Shown here in pieces: positions 1 through 12,475 of a stretch of 64,000 nucleotides of DNA. The number at the start of each line of letters is the position of its first letter. Within the stretch, counting starts at the first letter, position 1. Origin of the DNA: Callipepla californica brunnescens. Its lineage: Eukaryota > Chordata > Aves > Galliformes > Odontophoridae. Made by a program: the position numbers and the translations under genes. Below the pieces are notes generated by a model that saw only the letters and a program-made list of their open reading frames with translations, did no database searches and was not told where the DNA came from. The stretch is taken from NCBI GenBank assembly GCA_023055505.1, contig JALIRH010000140.1, positions 434,001 through 498,000 on the forward strand, written 5' to 3'.

Positions 1-13
1 TAATCCTCAGATA

Positions 14-34
14 AACACACACACACACACACAC
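14..34. repeat. (CA)n microsatellite
   Basis: An uninterrupted AC/CA dinucleotide run of about ten units, continuing into an imperfect CA/TA-rich tract to about base 60. Confidence 0.9.
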
Positions 35-247
35 AAACACATATACAAAATACATATATTGAGTGCATATACTGTATAGTGTAAGGAGTATACTCCTGCA
101 TTTTGAGTGATCTGAGTATATTGCTGCTTTTTAAGAATCCTTCACTATAGTTACTCAGCTAATATTAATGTACTTTCTCAATAAAACCATCACTGTATAT
201 GTTACAAATGCCATCTCAGTTATTAAAAAAATCTTTACAGAAATCCT

Positions 248-275
248 AAATAAAAAAATAAATAAATAAATAAAA
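248..275. repeat. (AAAT)n microsatellite
   Basis: An A run leading into four or more tandem AAAT units. Confidence 0.85.
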
Positions 276-2957
276 TTATTTGTTCCTTCTTTATTAGCAT
301 GATCAATTAATGAAAAGGACATTATCAGTAGTCCAAGCTGGCCATCCCTGTAGAGAATAAAAAGGCTACCACTTAATTTAACAGAAGAAAGAAATCCCTT
401 GAGTAGCATTTGCGATGGATTTTGACACCAGGTATCCTGAAGTGTCCTCCTTCATGTTTAAGCCAGCATTTGAGCAACCACCTCTGTCCATTCAGAACAA
501 GGTTAGTGGTCCCTCTCGGTGCTTTGTATATTCACTGCGGTCAGCAGAGGCTTGTTACATGCTAGCTCCCTTCTTGGAATCATTTGACATAGGGAACAAG
601 TCCAAGGTCACCAAAAATTAACCAACAATCTGTTTTGTTGTTCTTGATTGTTTGTTTGTTTGTTTTTGTTTGTGGGTGTTTTTTTTTTCTCGCTGTCCAC
701 CTTTGGTCATTTTCAGGAACTAACCCTACTCAACAGCTTTTCTGTCCTCATCTGTCTGCCTACACTCACTGCAGGGACTTCAGAAGTGATCCTCACTCAG
801 CTCCAAGTCATCACAGGTTATCAGTCTGTTCTCAGAGAGAAAGCAACCTTCCAGTGCACTTAAAAATTACACTGTGAGTTGCAAGAATTCAGGAGGTAGC
901 CAGTGAATAGCTCAGGCAGTCATTAAGAGAGGACAGAACACTCTAGAGACAGTGGCTAGTCCATTGTCCCAATTCTCTCATGTCCTTCATTCAGGATCCT
1001 ACAACCAATGTCATGAAAAAGGGAACATCTTTGTATCAGCATGAGGGTCACCACCTTGCTCTCTCTCAAGCAGTGCTTACTCCATGGTCTGAGCTCTGAA
1101 TACAGTCAGTTTGAAAGACCCAAAACCACAGGTTTCCCTGTAAAAAGTGCTTGAACATGAAAACACTGTGATGGCTAAAGCAGTGCTAAAAAATAGCTGA
1201 ATGAGAATGCTCACCTCTGTTTCATATTTTGCTGAACTCAGTGTTATCAATGCATTAAATATAACTTGTGTTATCTTAATAGATAGGCAACCTATGTGGA
1301 GCCTGTGCCTCTTCCTAAACAGTTTCTAAACTAGAGGGAGATGGGAGGAGCTGCCACTTTCCTGGAGCAGGGTGTATGAACATGCAGGTTGAGATGTTCA
1401 GTTTACAGAATCACAAGATGGTTGAATATATATCCAATTAACAAATTATTTTCAAAGAATCACAGTTCAACCCTAGGAAGTGAATGAACCAGTGTTACCA
1501 GAGTAGGCATTGCCTAAGAACATGCTTCTGAATTCCAGCCCACGTGCCTGCCTAGATCCCAATTTTGGCAGAGTATGGGCAGTTCAAGTTTCAATATATT
1601 CACTAAGGTGTTTTTATATAATTGTATAAAATGTACAACATTATGCAAAATATCACAGCACTCTGTCAGATGGTGAAAATAGTTATATTAAAGATCCTCA
1701 AACAATTTACTAGTTTGAAAACTGTATTGGTGACAGAACTGGTAAATAGCTTTACAAGCAGAAATATAATAATTTTAAAGCATTTCAAACTAAATACAAG
1801 TAATCTCACACTAAGTTATACATAATGAAAAAGCAAAATACGCATTTAACTGTAGAGAACAGTCAAAGCAGACTTTATGCTGGAAAACGCTGCTAACAGT
1901 AAAAAGCACTTAATTTGCATTTCTTTTTTTTTCTTTTTTTACCTTTATATAATTGTTTGTAATATCAATTTTTCAAAAGTAACTGAGCTTATAGAAGCAA
2001 TCTTCACTTTCTTTTGTATTCCCTGTAATGAGTTATAGGTAACAGAGAGCCAACTAGACTTAGATTCCTTAAAATAAAACACTTATCGACTTAGTATTAA
2101 ATGCAAGCTGCCAGAATGGAAATTATTGTTAGTTGAAAACAAAAGTATTTTAAGAAGTCAATAAAAAATAAATGTTGAAATGTTGCCCCTCATTTTTGCT
2201 GAGAACAATCTCTGGGTTTGTTAAACCCATATTTCTTCTGTCTTGTTTAGGTGACATTACTGACATATTTCATTTCAAGCAATGTTTGTGATATTGGTAG
2301 ATAAATTCACTGCCATGGGTTGCAGTGAAAACAATTAACTCCTGCACTAGGAACTGCTGTTGAAAATGTCATGTCTGACAGAATATTTGCTGTAAGAAAT
2401 GGATGTACAAAAGTAATGCAACATGACCAATATTTAGAATGACACGTAGGATGTAAGCTTTGCTGGCTCAGAAATATGTACTTGGAAAATACCTTATGTA
2501 TTTGGAAGACACCTTTGCTCAGAACGACAGTGTCACTCTGACAACCAACCTATCAGTGAGCCCACAGAACTGTGCTTACTTGTTCTGAGCGCACACACAT
2601 AATCCTTGGTTCTCTGTCTGTGTGTCTCACAGAACTGACAACAACTGTGACTTCTACAAATTTTTAATTCTTTTACATGTCCTAGTAGCTTATGCAACCA
2701 TGTTCCCTTAAAACGCAGCAAGCATCAATGTGATGTGATTTTTTTTTTTAATGGGGGAAAATACATTTTTATCCCTATGCTTATTATCACAGTATCTATA
2801 TTTTATGAAGTAGAAAAAAGTGTGTTTATTAAAGGCTAATTAAAAAATGTTATTTCCAAATCTCATATATAACTTTCAAAAATAATCTCAACTTTAACAG
2901 AAGCATAAGTCGATATCTTAATAATTTTTCAGATTTCACTCTTCTAATTTGCCTGTT

Positions 2958-4540
2958 GCTATTATGAGATGTCGGTGTGCTACATTTGGGGCCAGATGCA
3001 CTGCACCCTAGAGGGGTAAGGGACTTGGTGGATATGGTTGCCAAGCCACCCTCATCATCTTTTGACAGTCCTGGCTAACCGGGTACATCCTGGTGAACTG
3101 GAGACGGGCAAAGTGACACCCATCTTCAGAAAGGGATGGAAAGATGATCGGTAGCTACACACCTATCAGTCTCACCTCAGTGCCAGGGAAGGCTATGGAA
3201 TGGTTCATGCATCAATTAAAGGTCAACCAGGGGATCAGGCCCAGTCAGCATGGGCTCATGAACGGTAGATCCTCCTTGACAAACTTGTTTTTGTTCTATT
3301 TCAAAGTGACCTGCTTAGTGGATGAAGGTAAGGGTGTTGATGTGGTCTACCTGGACTTCAGTAAAGACTTGGACACTGTCCCCCACAACATCCTCATGGA
3401 GAAGCTGGTTGTCCATGGTTTGGATGGGCATACGCTCTGCTGGGTTAAACGCTGGCTGGACTGTCAGGCCTGAAGAGTTGTAGTCAATGGAGCTAAATCC
3501 AGTTGGTGGCTAGTCAAGAGTGGTGTCCCTCAGGGTTTAATACTGGAGCCACTCCTATTTAACATCTTTATCAATGATCTTGATGAGGAGATCGAGTGCA
3601 CCCTCAGTAAGTTTGCAAACGACACCAAGAGGGGAGGGGGTATTCATCTACCAGAGTAGATGGCACTATAGAGGTAGCATAGTAAGGCGCTATAGATAGA
3701 CTGGGATAGGCTGGATCGATGGGCCAAGGTAAATTGTATGAGTTTCAACTGGGCCAAGAGTCAGGTACTTCACCTTGGTCAAAACAACCCCAGGCAACCC
3801 TACAGGCTTGGGGAAGAGTTGCTGAAAACCTGCCTGAGGGAAAGGGAGGTTGGTGGACAGTTTATGGACAATTGGCTGAATAGAAGCAAGCTGTGTGCCC
3901 AGGTGGCCAAGAAGGCCAATGGCATCCTGGCCTGTATCAGGAATGTGTGGTGAGCAGGACTAGGGAAGTAATCCTTCCCCTGTACCCAGCACTGGTGAGG
4001 CCCCAGCTCGGGTACTGTGTTCAGTTTTGGGTACCTCAATACAGAAAGGACACTGAGGTGCTGGAGCAGATCCAAAGAAGGGCAACAACGCTTATGAAGG
4101 GCTTGGAGAATTCGGGCTGTTTAGTCTGGGGAAGAGGAGGTTGAGGGTAGACCTTATTGCTCTCTTCAAATACCTGAAATGTAATTGCAGTTAGAGCAAT
4201 TTAGTTAGAGTTGGTCTCTTCTCACTGGTGACAGGTGAAAGGACAAGGGGAAATGGCCTCAAGTTGTGCCACAGGATGTTTAGGTTGGATATCAGGAAAA
4301 AATTTGTTACAGAAAGGGCTGTTATGCAATGAAATAGGCTCCCCAGGGAGGTGGATGAATCACCATCCCTGAATGTGTTTAAAAACTCTGGATATGGTAC
4401 TTAGGGACATGATTTAGTGGTGGATTGTTAGAGTCACAGTAGTATGGTTAGGTTGCGGTTGAAGTTGAAGATCTTGAAGGTAATTTTAATTTAATTTTCC
4501 AACCTGAGCAATTCTATGATTCTGCGATTCCATAATTCTA
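2958..4540 (+). mobile_element. CR1 LINE, 5'-truncated, degenerate reverse transcriptase and 3' end
   Basis: CR1 is the dominant non-LTR retrotransposon of birds; its ORF2 encodes an endonuclease and a reverse transcriptase. This copy keeps RT blocks in order: an SLTSVPGKAMEW segment (from about 3150), motif A as VVYLDFSK with its aspartate codon at 3354-3356, a [15 protein letters not shown] block (about 3520-3580), then the catalytic box, which reads FAND instead of FADD (AAC at 3618-3620). LHLG and [21 protein letters not shown] segments follow. A TGA at 3471 interrupts the frame where family members have an arginine codon (CGA to TGA fits CpG decay), and the frame shifts near 3953. The copy ends in ATTCTATGATTCT-like units at about 4510-4540, the CR1 3' hallmark. 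It is about 1.6 kb against roughly 4.5 kb for a full element, so it is a dead 5'-truncated copy. Confidence 0.95.
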
Positions 4541-4733
4541 GTCTTACAACAGTAATGATGTTGCAAAGTCAGCCATTGCATAAGCAAGTTTCAGAAGTAC
4601 CAACAGAAACAGATTTTATCTCTAATCCATTCAGAAGTTACTAGTTCACCAAAAATAACATTTTTCCCACTTAGATGACATGTGCATCTCTATAGATCTG
4701 TAAGTCTCTTTGAAAATAAAAATTGAACAATGA

Positions 4734-4915
4734 TCACAGATTCACACAGTCATTAAGGTTGGAAGAGACCTCTAAGATCACCCCGTCCAACCATCCACCT
4801 ATTATCAGTATTACCCACTAAACCACATCCCTACATCTCTCCTTTCCTTAAACACCTCCAGGGATTGTGACTCAACCCTAGGCAACCTGTTCCAATGTCC
4901 AACCACTCTTTCTAA
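4734..4915 (-). mobile_element. CR1 3' end fragment, minus strand
   Basis: The plus strand shows the reverse complement of a CR1 3' terminus: a TCACAGATTCACA start, then GGTTGGAAGAGACCTCTAAG and GTCCAACCATCC, then sequence matching the CR1 3' end through the CCTGTTCCAATGTCCAACC block. It lies tail-to-tail with the plus-strand copy ending at 4540, about 190 bp away. It is too short to code. Confidence 0.93.
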
Positions 4916-5771
4916 GAGTGATGCATGGTTTATAAATGAAGACACAGAATAAAAATTTTACCCAGCTTTTTCACAAATTATATTATTCTATGAACATCAT
5001 TTATATAGTGATGTAAACTGCAAATGTAGAATCCTTCCTGTTTCACATGAAGATGCCACACAGGGAAAAGAAAATCTGAGGTAGCCACTAAATCCCAGTT
5101 GATATATTCTGTATAAATTTCTGCTGCCAGTTTCAACACTAGAAAATAGTAGTGGGATATGGATATCAGACAAGAAAAATATCTCCTAACATCCTTTCAT
5201 TTGTAATTGGAAAATATCTTAAGAAACAGACAAGAAATAAATTCTGTCACTTAGGCACTTTAATAGAAACATGAGAAGCAGGATGCAACACCAGCAACCT
5301 TCTCTGGAGTCCTGCTCATCCAAGTAGCTACCCTCACTTCTGCTTCAACACATGCATGCCAGGAGCCACAGTGTGAAGCAGTCACAAAAGCAGCTCACTC
5401 AGAAAGAACCTGAGCAAAAAAAAAAAGCACCAAGAATTTTTTCTCTTAAATTCTCCCAGCATTCATTATGTGAGGTGATGTGGTAAAATGCTTCAAGTAT
5501 TGAGCCTGTAAGTATATTTTGCCAGCTTGCAACTGGAGGATCCTGTGGCCTGCACTTTCCTGACCCATACCCACACTGTCACTAGCCATGGGGTCACTGA
5601 AAGTGCTATGACTGAAGCAAAGTAACTGGGGCCCAGGGAAGAAAGTGAAGCTTCTACAGTGCTCTAGACTGTATCAGCTGGCAGAAGGGTTGAGATCATT
5701 GCGTCTTGTGGTAGGATTTGTTTGTTACAGGTAGGTTCATCAGAAACCATAACTGAGCAGTAAAGCTGCAG

Positions 5772-5816
<45 letters not shown>

Positions 5817-5823
5817 TATATAC
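5772..5823. repeat. A-run / (TA)n / (CA) compound microsatellite
   Basis: About 15 A residues are followed by ten or more TA units, a short CA tract and TA units again. The open frame 5740-5967 on the minus strand is created by this repeat and is not a gene. Confidence 0.9.
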
Positions 5824-6469
5824 AAAGCATTGACAGAACCCCTGAAAGGTCACAATTAAGTGTTTTCCTTTGAGATCAGCAGAAATGGAGAAGGAAGTAA
5901 AAAAGATTGAATATCTGAAGAATCTATGATGTGTGCTTTCCTTTTTGTTGTTTTTTTTTTCAAGCATTCCAGGAAAGTGAAGTGATAAAGACTGATTTTA
6001 ATTTGTTTTTCTGCAGATTTAGAAGCCTGCTAAATTGTTAGTTTGTTTTAAAGACAGTTAACTCCCCAGGGGGCATTTCACCAGACTAGCTCCTTCTCAG
6101 ATTGATTTTTGCTTGGGTAAAACGGAAAATAAATAAATAAATAAAACCTATACAGATTAATTATAGAAAAAAAAAAAAAAGAATTCATGACGATTTCTAA
6201 AAGCTGTCACATCTAATGCAGAAAAATCTGTGTCCCTTTAATTTTTCATAGCATGTATGTGATAAAAAACTTGCTTTTGCTTCAGAAGATGAAATGCCTG
6301 TTTGGATGTTAGATTGTTTCTTATTTCTAAAACTTTTCACAACTAAAAGTGAATCCTTTTATTTATATAGTTCACTTCCCCACATTTTTGGAAGCTGACA
6401 CATGAGCTTGCTTGAATTCTGACTGCTTTTTTTAAACCAGAAATAAAAGCTACAAGTAGTTTATACCCT

Positions 6470-6970
6470 GGAACAGTCAGAAAGGATATTATTCATTTAC
6501 TATAGATTAATTCAACCATTAACTGGAGTTTACGACCACGACAGACAAAGCCATCTGCGAGTGCATTCATCATGTGCTGTAAACACAATGGCCCTGAATG
6601 TTCAGGAGATGCAGTTATAAGCAATCAATAGCTCCATACTTTATACTGGTGTTATTAATGGCAGGCTGAGGGAATTTTCTCATGAGTTTCGTTTTTAAGT
6701 GTTTGAGAGATGCGACCAAACGAGTCATTGCAGGCGGGCTGGGGGAGTTCAGAGCACATTCATATCACATTTTAATAAGTAGAAATAAAGTGACAACTTA
6801 GAAAGTATGGCTGTACAAGACAGATAAACGTCCTTAAAACATTAACTGGGAAATAAATATGCTTTACTGTTAGAAGGCAATAACCTGCTTTCATTTTGTA
6901 ATTCCTCATTTGCCACTTTCAAGTCACTGAATTAAGCCCCCATTTCTGCCAGTTAATTTCATACCTAAAT
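6470..6970. promoter_or_regulatory. Candidate conserved noncoding element
   Basis: This block differs from its surroundings. It has no simple repeats, it retains several CpGs (near 6534-6560, 6710-6725 and 6734) in an otherwise CpG-poor region, and it packs plausible transcription-factor motifs, including TAATTT/TTAAT homeodomain cores, a forkhead-like GTAAACA next to a SOX-like ACAATGG (about 6579-6592), and AATAAAGTGACA. These are visual cues only. Bird gene deserts often hold vertebrate-conserved enhancers, but conservation cannot be judged from one genome. Confidence 0.3.
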
Positions 6971-7548
6971 TTTCAACAGAAACAGACAGTAATTTACAAA
7001 AACTGAGGGTGGAATGCATCTGTTAAAGTATGGGTATTTAGATACCACACAGACATTTCTGAACCAGTCACTATTAGAGGAGTACTATAGGAAAACAGGA
7101 TTTTTTAAGGAGTTGTTCTTACTTTAAGGCAAATGTCTATATTAGATCAACCGAATGGAGCTCGGGAAGAGCTTGTTTTTCTCTACTGCTTACAGAAGAA
7201 GTGTAGGGAAACATCAGCCATAGTTGTCTGTACTGCAAATACCTTAAGTGAAGTAGGATGAACTGAAACCTGATGGTATGGTTTTATTTTTGAAGGCCAA
7301 TCATTGGTGATGTAGTCTCTTACTCAGAAAAACTCTCCTTTTTAGTTAGTGAAAGCAGTTTTAATATAAAACTATTTTGCAAATATTGAAATAGAACTGG
7401 GATAATCCTTTCCTACCAAACAATTCATCAGAAAAAAGTTACAAGCAATGCGTATTGCATGAGTACAGAGTGTCTTTCTGTAACTTATGGTAGAGTGATA
7501 TCCAGAGTTTCAGATATTTTTAGACTTTTTGGAGTAAAGAGGAAAACC

Positions 7549-7573
<25 letters not shown>
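7549..7573. repeat. Poly-T run (25 T)
   Basis: An uninterrupted homopolymer with no adjoining element that would explain it as a retroposon tail. Confidence 0.9.
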
Positions 7574-7580
<7 letters not shown>

Positions 7581-9279
7581 CTAGAGATAGCCATTACTTT
7601 CACTCAAGACAAATGAACCTTCTTCCACATGTTTTTATTTGTAACTGACCCCTAGCTATCTCTTACAGTTCAGAAGCCTACCACCACTTCTTTCAGAGGA
7701 CAGCCCATGATCAGTGATGTAACATCTCTGGTCATTTTTTGAACCAATTTCATTTCAAAAAGGACAAAAGCTTCTCTGGAGACAGTCCTATTCATATCCT
7801 CTCACTGAGGAAACTCTAAGCAGTACAGCTGAATTGAAGTATTTTGCCTGATCTATAAAGAAACATTCTACTACGTTTTCTGAAAATGTGTGCATATGTT
7901 TGCTCAAGAGCATTTTTCACACCTAACAGCATTCCAGACATAAAGCAAGACTGCATACAAAGATTTAGAATTGCTGGCATTAAAATTAATTAGAAATAAA
8001 ATGTTTATTAATATGTCCAGATTTAGACATCTATGGTTTAGATTGCCAGATATAAGAGTTTATGCAATTTCCCCCTCAGAAAGAAATACAGTCTTTTAGA
8101 ATCCATCTAGAAAAGATGTATTTTGGCAGAGACACAGATCAACTTTAAGACACCTAAGCTTAGCTAGATATCTTCTATAATCCACAAGGTTTCTTTCCAT
8201 AATCAATAGAAAAACTTAATGCAGTCATGAGAGTGTAAAGAGTAATTTAACTGACAAGTCTGTAGATGTCTATTTTAGGGTAAGCTCAGTAATTATTCTC
8301 TTTGTCTAGCACACTGCTGTGTTGGTACAATTCAGAATTGAATTTGACTAATCTATCTTTCACAACAGAATTCTATTTGGCTTTGGAGTGCATGTGAGCT
8401 AACTGTTTGGCTCATCAAGATAATAAAGCTATGCTTGAGAAATACAAGCAAGACAACTGTTGTAAACACAGTTAGGTAATTGAACACTGTTTAGCATCAA
8501 TATAAACCAAATATATTTTTGTGAGAATAATCTTCTAACATCAAGATGTTCCTGAACTATCTCAGACTATTTGCCTACTGATATGAAATGTGGCATGTTC
8601 TCTCCATCACGCACTGAAACACTGTCACTTCATGTTTGTGATAATGAGATAATGCATAAAACTCAGCACTGCACTACACTTTCAAACAGCAGTATCCAAC
8701 CATCAATAAAAATACTCACATATAGAAATATTCTCATTTAAGATACATTTTAAGATATATATGATATGAATCATTTGTTATAAAGTTGTCTTCCTTAAAA
8801 TGGACATCCTAGCATACATGAAATACAACCATAAATGATTTTTGGATTTAGGAATGTAAGTATTACATAAGCTATCTTGACTATAATATTGAAACAAATT
8901 AAGAAGCAATCCCTTCTGACTATGCTATCAGGGCTCTTATAAGTGTAAATTTTAATAGGCACAGATAATTACCTTAGTAAGTAGTAATTCATCTAAATAA
9001 GCTGTTGTACAGGTGAGAGAAGATTTGTATAACTTAACTTTAACCATCCAATACATAAAATCCACTTTCCAAATGACAGTATGAAGACCATAGTCCACAG
9101 GTTTAAATTTGACACACAACTTCTTGGTGACGGAAGTGTTTTTTTCAGTATAATTTTGTCTGAAGCCTCAGTATGGCAATTTTAAACATACAGCCAATGC
9201 CTATGCTTACTCTTAAACTTCAGCTGGCAACGAACATGCAAACAAGCCTCTCAGTGGATCCAGAACTAAACAGAATCAG

Positions 9280-9412
9280 TTCACAGAATCACAGACTGGT
9301 TGAGGTTGGAAGGGACCTCTGGGCCTGTCTGGTCCAATTCCTGCTCAACCAGAGATACTCAGAGCATGGTGCTCAGGACCACATCTAGGCAGCTTCGGAG
9401 ACCCCACAACTG
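9280..9412 (-). mobile_element. CR1 3' end fragment, minus strand
   Basis: Reads as the reverse complement of a CR1 3' end: TCACAGAATCACAGACTGGT, then GAGGTTGGAAGGGACCTCTG, GGTCCAATTCCTGCTCAACC and a CTCAGGACCACATCTAGGCA block. The two open frames crossing it (9173-9388 and 9300-9602) are by-products of this repeat. Confidence 0.93.
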
Positions 9413-12400
9413 TTCTCTTGCGAAATATCACTATCAGTTGGCTACATACAATGACCAGGTCACCCTAAGATACCAGCACAAGATCAGTACAGAACAAACC
9501 TTTGGTATAAAAATATTAATTTTGATTTCAAAACTAAATATTCTTTCTCTCTTTGGAATGTATCTTCTAGAAACACATCTTCAGTTTTCTTCGCAGGTTT
9601 AAGAGAACTAACACAGCTGTGGACTTACATAGTTAGAGCTTACTTTTGACTACTAGTAAGTCCTGTAAGTAGAAAACAAATCATTCACGTTTTTCTTTGT
9701 TTTGTTTTGTTTTTTGTTTTGTTTTCCTTTGTGCATGTGTGTGCGCATTTGTGTGTTTGTTTTCCCTAGGGACTTTCACATCCAATACATATTAAATAAT
9801 AATAAAAAAAAAAAAAAAATCTCATGATAAAGATGTGAGAAGTCAGATTGACAAGTTGTTATTCTTTATTTGCCAGTACAAAATGGGTATTTTGTGCATA
9901 AGGGATTAAAAACTGATTGATAAAATGTTTAGTAACAAATTTGACAATAAATCAGAGTGTACATATTACATTTGTAGTCTAACCACACCATCTATTTTGC
10001 AGAAATAAATGCAATCTGTCCAAGTTTAATTATATTTAAAAGAAGAAAGCATCTCTGAGTTGAGAAAAGGCGACTGTCCACTAAATTCCATACACATTAT
10101 CTCATCAGTTAATAATTTATTTCCTTCAAATTTCATCTTGCATCATAGACTTCTACAAATCTATCTACCAATCAATAATACTTGCAACTGGACAGATACT
10201 CACTGAAAGGGTTAATGGGGCTACTAACATATTTGCACTGAGATTAGAGGATATGATGAATTCTAATGTGAAAACATTAGAATTGAAACATTAGAATGAA
10301 AACAATGTGTAGCATTTCTATTAAAGACTTTGGAAATCCCTTTCCGGCTAAAATGCAACACAGAAAACATCAACAAACCAAAAGCGAACTAGTTGGTCAC
10401 TGATGCAGTTTACCAGAGCTGAGTCCAGCTTCCTCTCAGAGGGAAAAGGAAAGAGAAAAAAAAAAAGGAGGAAATTAAAGCTGAACTGACATGCTGTGGG
10501 TTAACAAGTGAGAGGATACATGCAGTTACTATTGAGAAGAACTCCCAGTCTTGTCATTAAAGCTGCAAGAAATTCTCTTGGCATCCAACAATTCCTGGTT
10601 AAGTTTGTTGTTAATTTGACAACTCCAAGTTAAGAAATGCATGTCTTCGAAATCAGCGTGCCATTTTCCTGTTACTACAGTCTTTGCCATGCCTCTCTGT
10701 TGCCAACTGTGTGTCCAACCTTTTAGAGTTTAAGCTCTCTCACTCAAGCAAAAAGTACAGTTCTTATTGATTTGTCACTGCTACCTTCAAATATTCTTAC
10801 AAATATTATCTTATTTTACTAAAGGTTCAAGTGATCACATACATACTAAACATATGTTAAAAACTGTCTCCTTAAGTACAGCCTTTTCTTGTTATTTCAC
10901 AGTGAGTTTTGTATTTATTGGAATGACTAGACCTGTATGGTTGCTTTAAGGAATTGCAGCGCTCCAAGACTTGCAGAGACTGGAGTACTACTACAACTTC
11001 TTCAGCAAGACTTGAGAAATCCTTCCCTGAATTTGGTAGTAAGTTATCTAAATGCCTAATGAACCACAATAGCTTGAAAATGTCTTGATGTAAGCAAAAC
11101 ATTTGCAAACCCAATGGGAACAAGTTTGATAATTATAGACTTTTGATTGTAATAGATGCTTTAAATAGCAAAATATCACATATTTTCCTGCTTACTTTGA
11201 TCACATCTCAAGTGTCTCTTGTTTTTTGTTTTTGTTTTTTCCTGTTGTGTTACAATCCTTCGTTTGTTCACGTACTGGATGACTTTGGGAAGCTCTGGTA
11301 TTTTAAAACACAAGACAGACATTAGAACTATCATGTAGTAGGATAGGGAATTGAGGGTTATTTATATCCATTAAACATGTTGTCTTTAGCTCAAAGAAAC
11401 ACTATGCAGTTTTATTATCCAAATACATTTTCATTGTCTTTGTATAGAAAATATATACTAAGTTGCACTGTGTTTAAGCTACTACTTCAGCACTGGACCA
11501 GGGCAGAAATCTAAGTGGCCTACTTAGCTGGGCCAAATTACTGACTGCAAAAAAAATTCTATAGCCAGGTATGAAGGGCTATTTTAAAGAGATGTCATAC
11601 TTATGTTCTACAGAACATAACTGAAGCAGAAAGCACCTATGTATGCCCCTCAGGGAAGCCTAATGAGCCAGATGAGTTCAGACTTTCAACAAATGTGATA
11701 CTACAGTTATCCTGGTAAATGTGGTACTGCCCATCCTGCATGGATCAGATTCCTGTTTCAAAGAGAAATCTTGTCTACTGGCCCTTATCAGCATCAGAGA
11801 TTTTAAGACACATCTCTAGCATTTTCCACCTCTCTCTCTCCCCTTTGGAAAATAAATCAAGAGAAGCAGGAAACCAGAAAGAAAAGCAAGACACAGAATA
11901 TGGGAATTGGGCTTCTCTCAGACTAAGAATGATCAAATGCTACTTCAGGATTGCTCCAGACTATAGACTACTATGTCACTGGGGAATATCACTGCTACAG
12001 ATTTGTCCTGAGCAGAGTGCAAACTGTGTAGCTGGACGTGCATTGTACTATATTCTCCAATGTTAAGACAGACAAGAGAATTAAATGAAACAGTTTGTCA
12101 GACAAGTCTGCTGTTTTTTACCCATAACCTCACCGTCTGCATCAGAACAATATATGTTAATGTTAAACAGGCACTGGAGGTTTGAAGAAGCTAGCTTTTT
12201 CTAGAAATGCTGTCTCACTTCAATGTTACTTTTGGTAAGTTATTTCTAAACACATTTAATTACCTTCCCATTAAAAACTTTAAAACAATTTCTTTAAATG
12301 TGAAATACAGATAACACAGTCCTCATTCAGGTCTGATGGACCTTTTCTCTGCAATATTTCATCACTTAAGATATCATGTCAAACTCATTCACTTTTATTT

Positions 12401-12475
12401 AGAAGTATTTTCAATTCCTTTTTTCAAAGTTTATGTTTTCTTGACAATATATTCTTTCTTTTTTTATTATTTGTA
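9413..12475. other. Non-genic block
   Basis: No gene recognised. It contains TTTTG-rich tracts near 9700-9770, an A15 run near 9805-9820 and a small hairpin repeat at 10259-10298. A 115-codon plus frame at 11719-12066 has no similarity I recognise, and its Cys and Ser content looks random. Confidence 0.6.
10259..10298. repeat. Short hairpin with a third repeat copy
   Basis: AATTCTAATGT (10259-10269) and ACATTAGAATT (10274-10284) are perfect 11-bp inverted arms around a GAAA loop. A further ACATTAGAAT follows directly at about 10289-10298. Confidence 0.85.

Larger units (their letters stand above)
1..2957. other. Non-genic AT-rich block
   Basis: I see no exon, RNA gene or full mobile element here. 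The block has a CA microsatellite at about 14-34, an AATA run at about 248-275, a TTTG run at about 645-672 and short T runs near 1921-1940. Open frames (for example 415-621 and 635-877) are short, overlap each other and show no recognisable protein similarity. Confidence 0.7.
4916..9279. other. Non-genic block with simple repeats
   Basis: No gene or large mobile element is visible. The block contains an A/TA/CA tract at 5772-5823, AAAT units near 6128-6146, a T25 run at 7549-7573 and a possible conserved noncoding element at about 6470-6970. The remainder is AT-rich unique-looking sequence with stops in all frames. Confidence 0.65.

Noticed and set aside
635..877. Two overlapping plus frames of 71-80 codons
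   Set aside because: The starts are built from a TTTG/T-rich tract and no protein similarity is recognisable.
1405..1475. CR1-like words (CAGAATCACAAGATGGTTGA and AATCACAGTTCAACCC)
   Set aside because: Only scattered words match; the GGAAGGGACCT core of a CR1 3' end is missing, so the similarity may be chance.
11719..12066. 115-codon plus frame just upstream of the CR1 5' fragment
   Set aside because: No recognisable domain, no similarity to CR1 ORF1, and it is separated from the CR1 start by about 400 bp of noncoding sequence.
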